DNA of 50,901 nt from Perkinsus olseni (taxonomy: Eukaryota > Perkinsozoa > Perkinsida > Perkinsidae). Positions 43,235 through 50,901 of this stretch are shown one piece after another (position 1 is the stretch's first letter; every line of letters begins with the position of its first letter). The DNA is taken from assembly GCA_013115135.1 (NCBI GenBank), contig JABANP010000396.1, forward strand, positions 1-50,901. The letters are read 5' to 3'. A model generated the notes under the pieces. The model ran no database searches and was not told the origin of the DNA. It saw nothing but the letters and a program-made list of their open reading frames with translations. A program made the translations under genes and the position numbers.

Positions 43235-44373
43235 ATGGAGGATCCCGTAATGTGGCAATTGTCATTGTGTTGCCTTAGCGGAGCGAAGCACACTACCATG
43301 GGAAGACTTTGCTTGGTGGGTTTAGCCCTCAGTGATTGCTTTCGCAGCAAGCGCGCAATGGTCATTCAAATTCCGCGGGTCAATGGCGATCGAATATCCC
43401 CAACGCAACTATCGAATTTCTCCAAGACCAGCACCCCTGTGATCATCGAAGGGCTTGGCCTACCACACCTTGAACAAATCACCATTCTTCAGCTCGGCCA
43501 GGACGAGCAAGGTGCGTCTTTGAAAGACTCATTGTGACACCCAGCGTTGCACGACCAGGTTTCAAACGAGTTTCAGTCGCTCCGCTTCAAGACAACAAGA
43601 CTGACAAATGGTTGGAGCCGTTGAGAGCATGGGACGCCAACACGGCACTTGAGAATGTGCACGTTCTCGCTGTTGCTGGCAAGCGGAGCGCCGTTCCACT
43701 GGATCAATTCATAGAGAATATCGACCACTTCTACGCGGACGGCGCCGGCAACGGTTCCGCGTCTTGGAGTTTTCTTGCTGACTACATAAGCCAGCGCTGC
43801 GATCTGGCGAGGATGGACCACAAGCTCGAGGGGCCTATTGAAAAGCACATTTGGCTGGGTCCTTGCTCTACTCGTAGTCGGCTACACTACGACGCTGTGG
43901 ACACGCTGTTCTGCCAACTAGAGGGCCGAAAGAGGTTCAAAATGCTTCCTCCGGGCGAGTTCACGTCGCTCGTCCCTGAAGACAGTCCACCGCTTCTGAA
44001 GGCGTACTACGACTGCGATGCGACCGATCCCTCTTGCTTGAAGTTTTCACGAGGAGAAGTCAGCAGAGAGATCGTGTGGAACTACAGTCGGTTCGACAGA
44101 GAAGATGGCTGCACTGTCGAGCTCAAGCCCGGTGACTGCTTGTGAGTGCCGCCCTTCTGTATGGCGTTTTTAGGTTTCCGATTTTTCAGCTTCCTGCCGG
44201 CGTATTGGTGGCATCAAGTTGACGCGTTACCGCATTACGAGAGCCCGTGGTGTCTCTCCTACTCTCAAGTGTATCGCACCCCCTTCGTGCGTTCCAAAGA
44301 GACGGCGACGAGCAGACCGTCTAGCGAGCTGAGACTCGTCAATGGTCGGTCGTCATGGCATGTGTACGACTGA
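43235..44373 (+). CDS. JmjC/cupin-type Fe(II)/2-oxoglutarate oxygenase-like protein
   Basis: Three exons join in phase: 43235-43511, 43559-44141 and 44190-44373, with introns of 47 and 48 nt, giving 347 aa from the first ATG. The fold signature is complete. PVIIEGLG sits at the N-terminal strand. RLHYDAVDTLFCQLEGRKRF provides the HxD metal ligands and a basic residue for 2-oxoglutarate. The third exon supplies FFLPAYWWHQV with the distal His, preceded by LKPGDC. Such proteins hydroxylate or demethylate protein or RNA side chains (FIH/JMJD/TYW5-like cupin_8 group). The exact substrate cannot be inferred. The first 40 residues are weak, so the start may be the later in-frame ATG at MVIQIPRV, or an upstream exon may exist. 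No organelle signal is evident. Confidence 0.8.
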
Positions 44374-44800
44374 GTTTCTGGTTAAGATATTATGTTTTCT
44401 GTATTTTTCGAGTTAAGAACAATCCAATAATTTCGCTCGATTTTTATTTCATTATGTTTCAACGCGATCGAGAATTTTCGATAGCACAGTATTACTCTGG
44501 GAAAGGGGGTTCAGCAAGCTGATTCTTAAACTCAGGATCGATTCGGGAACCGACTCTGAGATTCTAAGTTAGTCCACTGTCAATCGGGTTCTTTCCGCCG
44601 CGATGTAGAATTGGCCTTCAGCCCCTTCGCGACAAAAAATGAAACACGACAGGGATAGCGGGGACGGAAGTGCCGTGTCTAGCCTCAGCACGTGCCTTCT
44701 GTTACGGGTCTGTCCTGCTCCTTCTTCCTGTACGGGCTCCTCTGCACGGTGAACGCCTATCTGAACGCCTGATGCATCACGTCATTTCCAGCGGCTCATA

Positions 44801-44851
44801 AATTGTGCCACAATTTATTAATTGTGGGAATTAATTAGAATTCCCACAATT
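44801..44851. repeat. Two adjacent short palindromes
   Basis: AATTGTG-C-CACAATT (7-bp arms) is at 44801-44815. AATTGTGGGAATT and its exact reverse complement, separated by 6 nt, are at 44820-44851. Both could fold as hairpins; neither has a U-run making it a bacterial-type terminator. Confidence 0.85.
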
Positions 44852-45617
44852 ATTTTGGGAATTCTCGAAAGGAATTAAGCGTGTGCGCGAGAAATAGACT
44901 GTGTCGAGGGCAGTGGAGCATCGCAGCGTGGCTGAGCAGCTGAATGAGAGGTACATGCTCATATGGGAACGGCCCTACGGTGACAGCAAGAATGTGAGTT
45001 GAATATTCCGTTCCTGGCTGGCTCCGGCTTCGGCTCCGGAGGGTGGTTTTGCATCGGGTACAAAAAGTGGTGCGGTCTAGAAACGACGGGACATTCTTGG
45101 TCTCGCCTGCGGCTTATTTTCGTAGACGGAAGCGGAGCTCTTGGGCAAATAACAATCCGTGTGAGGCGATGTGCAGCTATGGCTGATTAATGCGAGACGC
45201 TCTATTTCAAAGAGCTACCGGAAAACTAATTGAGAAACAAGTTGGTGGAGATCATCGCCTAATTGTTAACCATTAGGGAACTCAAGTCAATGGTTCAGCG
45301 GAATCCTGAGATTCTGTCTTCCCACCTAAACTACAGTAATAGGATCATCTACTAGCCGCGGCTGAGCTCAGGTTCCATAGTTCTGCACTTGCACAACTAC
45401 ATCCCCCTTCCCTTAGAGACGGAATCATACAGTTACAGTAAAAACGATAAAATAATACTAAGAAGCGAAATCACCATTTACAGAAACAGTAGCATCATCA
45501 TCGTCAGCAAGGGTAAAACGAGCATCTCTGAGGACTTTAGCTTCATCACATACGTAAGGACAGGATCAAACGACAGAAAAGAAAACACAGCTTTGAGTCT
45601 TTTCCTTCTCTTCACAA

Positions 45618-45671
45618 GATAAAAAGTAACTATGATAGTTACTTTTTATCCTGTGATAGTTAAACTATCAC
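45618..45671. repeat. Two adjacent perfect palindromes
   Basis: GATAAAAAGTAACTAT, one base, then its reverse complement (16-bp arms) lie at 45618-45650. GTGATAGTT-A-AACTATCAC (9-bp arms) lies at 45653-45671. Both share the ATAGTT core. Confidence 0.9.
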
Positions 45672-46933
45672 TCATGAAAAGTTCACTGCTATTAATGAAA
45701 GGCTCATTCTGCTTAACACCTTCTGACATCGCAGTAGTAGCAATACAATACTACTCATTCTGATAAATAGTATGAACAATGGGATCAGCAGCAACAGCAA
45801 GGGTCGGTTTATCCAAACCTCAGAGAGGCCAGCCAAACAAGCGTACCAGAGTCCAGAATTCAAGGTGCTCCTGAGAGGCCTACGCCAGGGTCCCGCGAGC
45901 AGCACTCTCTGTTCTCCTTCCCGTAATATCCGATAGTAATATATACTGTCAACGCCAGCTCGGAGTTGAACAGTATTCAGTCGATCCAGTGGACTGAGCC
46001 ACGGTCAGTGTTACCATTAACCTACGCTGAACAAGCTACTCCGTTCCCTGTTCTGAAATTGACAAGCAGAACCCGACTCAGGTAACCCAAGGGAAAATAG
46101 TTCGAAGGAGCATCACTCAGCACTTCGCTGGCCTCGTGCTCTCTAAGCGAACATCCGGTAGAACCTGGACAATTCTTCACTCGACGTCATTTAGGAAATT
46201 ACTGAGCTGAGTTCACTGGAGTCTCTGCTCGGAAGAGTCGGTAGGGTCTGACCAAGTACAGTTCCGACATGTTTGCGCGAACACAACGCACAAACGGGTA
46301 GCTGTCTCGGTAATACCGAGTCGGCAGTGACTTCCCAGCATCAAGGTGCCTTCCAAAAATTCAACTCACATGTTGAGGATCTTGGTTGATGCTGGACGAT
46401 GAACTGCGCAAGTTTCTCATCTGTGTTCTCGATGAGGGCTATCGAACTCGCCTTCAGTGAAGAGCCATTCTTGAGCTCACTGCTTTGTGTAATCCGACGG
46501 GATCGGGGCACCAACAGTTTGGCCCGATCGACTTGATTTTTCGAGATAGACGAAGAATTTCCAGAAAAAAATTCGCAAATCTTCTCTTTATCACTACAAA
46601 AAGGTCTAAAAACCCTCGTAGCGAGGCTATCACAAGACTCTGAGATTCTTGTAAGGTTCCCAACCTTTCTTCGACTTGTGTTGAGCCATTAGTTAACACA
46701 AGAGTAGAGGTTGAATCAAACTCAAAGTAATCTTGATGAAAACGAATAAGTAATAAATAGGAGATAATAATGGGCCTCTTAAAAAATAGGCCGAATAATA
46801 GGCCGGCCATTAACTCTTGTGAGTTTACTTTCTCTGACTCGAATAGGAAATAAATGGACTTTAAAAAGTTGCTACTACTAAAGGCATTTCTGAGTCTCTA
46901 TCGTCAGACTTCCCCAAGATAAGAAGAACGAGC

Positions 46934-49786
46934 TCAGCCGCTCTTCCACAGGTCGCCGGAGAGGTAGGCAAGAAATCCTTGTTGCACCTCACGTGGCTTG
47001 TATGCGACAAGACTGTGACCTGCCTCTGTCACCTGAACCCAAGCTGACAGGATAATATGGACAATGGCTATGAGACATAGCACCACACATGCTACTGTAG
47101 ATCGGCCCAACGGTGATGCACTACGCGAGCTGGTCGGGTACTGCACCACAACTAGACAGACAGAGCAACATACCTCGATAAAGGCGAGTCTTGCTTGATT
47201 GGAATACACGAGAGCTCTCATCTTTCCGAGTTCGACTCCTCCAAACTGAGACAGGAACGATTCATGACGTTGGTGGTGACAGGTAAGTGATCCGACCTTG
47301 ACAGGGGTAGAGGGGACGCCTCTCAGCTTCTCGCCGTACTTGTCGGCTCCTTTCAAGTTGAGCACCCAGGCTTCTGCACCACCAGAGTTAGTGATATAGT
47401 CCTGATCCCCGTTCATGATAAGTACCTAGTGCAACACTAGTCATGCAATAATCTGTCATGCTGTAGCGAGCCTATGTCCCACAATATAGAGGGGAGAAGT
47501 TAACGAATCAATACTGAGTCGTGAATATTGCAAACTCTCCCGCCGTCGGAGTGGAGCCATCGTTCAGTGGACGATTCCCAGATCTCCCTCTGTCTACTTT
47601 CAATCCCTTGTCAAGAAGGCTGACGACGAAAGGAGTCGTTTCATATGCCGAGTATTTGTCATAGGCGTTATAGACCTTATAAGAAAACAAATCAAGCTCA
47701 ACGTGGAGTTTCTCCAACAGCTACAACCTCATCATTAGAAGTTGCCCATTTCTTTGAGACACCGAGCTCCTGCTGGATTTGCGGGTTGTTGAGGAACGTG
47801 TCAACCTAACGAAACAAGAGAGCACTACTGTTAAATTCGTCGCGCCGGCACGAGGGTGCTCAACGTGAGGATCGGAACGAAACAAGAAGCAAACATTCAG
47901 CACGACTACTCCAATAGGAGTTGAACCCACAGTGCCACAGCTTACTGGCGAAGACTTGAGGACATACTTAGTGTACTCTTGGCCACTTGGTACACGGACG
48001 TCGTAACTGATACAGCCTGGTCAGATATATGTCCACAGTTAGAATACTTGATCGGGACCCGACTCTTTTGATCAAACTGCAGAGTTTCCGGGTGCTGTGA
48101 ACTTCGCAGAGCAGTTCTTACTTCTCATCGAGAAATATGATTTTGGAGATTTTCACCCGCCAAACGCTGATTCATACAGAGATCCACAGTAGCGAGAAAG
48201 GCATGGCTATTTAGAATTAACGATAGCGCGAGCCGTAGTCTGCGGCGACGCATGGGTCTAAATTGACGATTAGACCGTCTAATCGTCAGACGGTCTGACT
48301 CAGATCGCTTACTAGCTTATTTTCCTGGCCTCCAGTGGGCGGACCGTCGCATCTTCGCAGGTTGTCACAGCTTGTTTGCAGAAGGCTGAGATAAAAAAGT
48401 CGATCGTAAGTCGGGAAACGAGGAGTTTTTATGAGCTCAACCTACCTGAAATTGGAGATTTTCCTGGGCCATTTGAGTTGCACTGACCAATCTGCGTATC
48501 ACATGGCCCAAGGTCCGCGGTCATTTTCGCTATCCTGAAACACGCCAGGAGTTTCGCCATGAAACGTTTATGAGAAGCTCAACTCCTCTTTAGGAAGCAA
48601 GTGTCGGGCATCGGCCATGTTCACAGCTCCACGGTATCTGATCACCCACATCATATTGCTCTCTCGGAACTGGTCTTTTGGAATGAATCTAGACTGCGGA
48701 AGAAGGCCGAACACACTATTTTTCACTAGCTTCCAATCCGACGGCGGCGATTGAGCAGAAACACGTGGCTAAGTGTACCATGCACTGCTCGACGTGCAAA
48801 CGAACATTTCAGTCGATAGTCTGACTATCATAGTCACATGATAATGACGGCGATACAAAATACTCACATGTCAATCGGTGACACCACACCAGACATCAGC
48901 ATCACACCTACGATATGAACCTGGGGTTGAGGCTTCGCGGCGAGTCGAGCTCCAAGCATCGCCACAAAGGCGGCTGAGAATGGCCGAGCAATGCCACGAC
49001 TACAACGGCCCTGACCACACCTGAGGCTGATAGACCGACGAGGTGCACGTTCCGATTGAAGGTTGGATTCTGCTGAGTGAACTTGGTGATAACATCGATC
49101 CTGTAACACGCAGAGTCGATAAGTGCATCAGTTGGCGTGATTGTAGCTCACATATCCAGTATGAAGTCCTCCAAGCCTGTAGTGACTGGGCCTACACTGA
49201 AGCCTGTAGGAGCCGGCGCGTCGATCCACACACCATTGGCTTGGGTCGTCCATGAGTAACTGTTAAGATACGTTCCACTCGATATGAAAGCCATACAGGG
49301 ACTCACAGATTTAGTCTCAGACGTTTAGTGACGACATCGCTTATGCATGGTCCATTCATTTGTATGGCTGAAGCAACGCTGCTTCCGCCGGGTCCACCCC
49401 TGAGGAAGATGAAGGTCGGTGCGGTCGCTGGATCCTTGTCGGCTTCAATGGCAGCATAGAAGTACCTGTTCATGAACAACATCCGGCCAGGGATGATGTG
49501 AATGGGGCGACCCCACTGGGGCCTACTTGGTGATTGGGCTAACCTCTATGTATCCGAACTTCTGACTACCAGAGCCGTCGGGACACAACGTGCGCCTGCC
49601 GGTGAGCATGCGAGGCTGTGTGGAATTAGACGGTGAGCCTGAGCAATTCTTCAACGTGTGTTGAGTCAACACCGAAAGCAGCGCCACACCTCTGCTGTCG
49701 CTGAGATTCGAAATGCTCAGCGCTGTTGGCGAGAATGATAGTAATATCCATAGCTTCACCGCTTTGCGGATCGCTGGAGCTGTCAT
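46934..49786 (-). CDS. Serine carboxypeptidase, peptidase family S10
   Basis: A complete 14-exon model (539 aa): 49786-49527, 49465-49307, 49259-49152, 49100-49021, 48973-48868, 48820-48786, 48725-48584, 48534-48446, 48385-48313, 48006-47946, 47805-47728, 47675-47598, 47425-47174 and 47032-46934. All introns are GT-AG, six of them 46-52 nt, and every phase matches. MTAPAIRKAVKLWILLSFSP begins a signal peptide. Family landmarks in order: KFGYIEV, TFIFLRGGPGGSS (oxyanion loop), YSWTTQANGVWIDAPAPTGF, GLSAS (nucleophile Ser, normally GESYxG), YDVRVP, VDTFLNNPQIQQELGV, VLIMNGDQDYITNSGGAEAW (catalytic Asp) and EAGHSLVAYKP (catalytic His). The catalytic triad is thus intact, with an atypical nucleophile elbow. 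It should remove C-terminal residues from peptides in an acidic compartment or outside the cell. Confidence 0.9.
47806..47945 (-). repeat. tRNA-like T-arm in a carboxypeptidase intron
   Basis: On the minus strand the intron begins GTAAGCTGTGGCACTGTG, then GGTTCAACTCCTATTGG, which contains a B-box-like sequence about 19 nt after the 5' splice site. Confidence 0.5.
48265..48296. repeat. Overlapping palindromes in carboxypeptidase intron 9
   Basis: GACGATTAGA-CCG-TCTAATCGTC overlaps AGACCGTCT...AGACGGTCT, so two alternative hairpins can form. They lie inside the 306-nt intron 48007-48312, the longest of the gene. Confidence 0.85.
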
Positions 49787-50901
49787 TATGGAGAGCCTTA
49801 CCTCAAAATCGGGAGGGTTGAATCTTTCTCTAGTATGACACTACCCAGTCGGGCCCCCGCCCTGCGTACGTGTGGTCTTATCTTGTGTAACACGTGCTGG
49901 AGCGCCATCTGAGAGCGCGCCATCATCCGCGGCGCGGATTCCGCGCGTATGACAACACAAGCTTCCGTTGTGTTTCTTATACACGCCTCGATGGTTGAAC
50001 CTCAGAGACGCTCCTACGATGCGCTGGGGAGTGAGAAGCGATGAGAGCTCCAACCTTCTTCAGCGCGCGTCCTTCCCCGTCCTGATGAAAGTCTGTGGGG
50101 GGACACCGGAACCAAAGCGTGTCTAGAAAGCCGAGAGGTGGCGGTGCTTCTACTAGGGCTCGGGCTTAGCTTGACTAGCGGTGCTAGCCGTGGCGTATTT
50201 GCACTATAGTGACGACTATAGTGTGCGCAATGTAGACCGTTGCTACTAGCAGCAGCTACAGCCTGGTTCAGTTACTGAACCTCAATAGTACTCAGCTGTT
50301 AGACTATCACCATCCCTGTTGTTGGGGGTAAGCCGCCCTGCCGCCGACTGAACTCAGTGCCGTTGAGGTCTCACAGAGGCTAACTTGATTAAGTATGAGT
50401 CGGGTCTAGGAAAAATTTTTTGATCGGACTATTTAACTGATCTACCTAAGCGAATACAGCGGCTGCACGCATGCTCAGGTTCCTCGCTGGAGCGAGGACC
50501 TCGCTGCGAGGTGGCGCGCGGGACTTGTTGTCTACACGTAGACAACAAAGAAAAAATCAGAGACTCTCTTTTCATTGACTCTTGCGATAAGGTTGACTAG
50601 TAAAAAATGACCACTGCCCGGCCCGGGCAAGACACGCGTGAACGCTAGTTGCACGCGACCACATTGAGTGTAAAAGAAGACAGAGTTACATCATGTCACC
50701 ACCATCGTACAACCGATGCCCACGAGAGATCATCCATAACACAGTGCTGGTCATTGATTAGCTCTGACACCTGCCATCGCCTTTACGGCTACTGCGTATA
50801 CGTATGGCTGCGTTCACGTATGGCTATCTGGAAGGGTATGCGCATCTTTCGTCTGAGATAGCCATCTGATCTTATTATGCGCTTTGCAGTCGCGTCCATG
50901 G
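49787..50901. other. Upstream region of the carboxypeptidase; palindromes, no gene
   Basis: Short palindromes occur at 50202-50223 (9-bp arms), 50482-50512 (two, 6-7-bp arms) and 50525-50548 (TTGTTGTCTAC with 2-nt centre). Frames on both strands are short and unremarkable. Confidence 0.4.

Larger units (their letters stand above)
44374..46933. other. 2.5-kb intergenic region with hairpins and one isolated exon-like block
   Basis: An exon-like block at about 44902-44995 (VSRAVEHRSVAEQLNERYML, then GTGAGT) has no partner I can find. A minus-strand frame at 46454-46810 (MAGLLFGLFFKRPIIISYLL) is hydrophobic then basic and could be a small membrane protein or a chance frame. Hairpins lie at 44801-44851 and 45618-45671. 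Otherwise the stretch is AT-rich and empty. Confidence 0.35.

Noticed and set aside
43534..43558. ATG at 43534 as start of the JmjC protein
   Set aside because: It falls inside the 47-nt intron; exon 1 and exon 2 join in phase and complete the N-terminal cupin strand.
48085..48192. Plus-strand frame with AEFPGAVNFAEQFLLLIEKY
   Set aside because: It lies antisense within carboxypeptidase intron 9, has no start or splice support and only 37 codons.
48893..49060. Reading the carboxypeptidase as having lost its serine (CGQGRCSRG frame)
   Set aside because: That frame is intronic; a 47-nt GT-AG intron restores GLSAS with correct phase.

Overview
The window looks like nuclear DNA of a unicellular eukaryote. 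Genes are spliced and very intron-rich: most introns are 45-150 nt with GT...AG ends, and two look like GC...AG. Exons are often under 150 nt, and base composition is balanced. The first 5.6 kb is a gag-protease retroelement. I saw no bacterial operon structure, Shine-Dalgarno sites, rRNA or intact tRNA gene. An alveolate of the Perkinsus/dinoflagellate lineage fits best, but that is inference from gene style, not from a marker gene. I built exon models by hand by requiring canonical splice sites, preserved reading phase and family similarity.

Layout. 1-5640: gag-protease polyprotein ORF (open at the left edge) followed by a putative 3' LTR with perfect 40-bp inverted ends. 5745-9851 (+): class IV PLP aminotransferase (branched-chain aminotransferase/aminodeoxychorismate lyase type); one intron holds a 23-bp minisatellite and an antisense fragment of a secreted-protein gene. 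10-15.4 kb: two diverged copies of a repeat, secreted-protein paralogue 1 (-), and a partial gene (+). 16.3-20.3 kb (+): coiled-coil protein gene. 20.8-26.5 kb (+): three unrecognised intron-rich genes or gene parts. 27.0-28.7 kb (-): two-part secreted protein. 30.1-34.7 kb (+): exons of one or two unrecognised genes. 35.4-37.4 kb (+): mitochondrial ribosomal protein bL28m. 37.8-38.8 kb (+): 78-aa basic protein. 39.0-39.5 kb (-): 151-aa secreted protein. 40.1-41.0 kb (+): secreted paralogue 2, in inverted orientation to paralogue 1. 42.3-43.0 kb (-): 149-aa membrane protein. 43.2-44.4 kb (+): JmjC/cupin oxygenase-like protein. 46.9-49.8 kb (-): complete 14-exon serine carboxypeptidase (peptidase S10).

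The genes do not form an obvious pathway. The most striking feature is in the introns. Many carry tRNA-like T-arms (B-box motifs) in either orientation, placed close to a splice site. One 277-nt intron is bounded by complementary 17-nt arms like a small transposon. Another recurrent motif sits at or near 5' splice sites. Together with numerous short perfect palindromes and dispersed repeats, this suggests intron creation or enlargement by mobile, partly tRNA-derived sequences. Four secreted proteins and a carboxypeptidase with a predicted signal peptide lie in the same 50 kb, which would suit a parasitic or osmotrophic protist.
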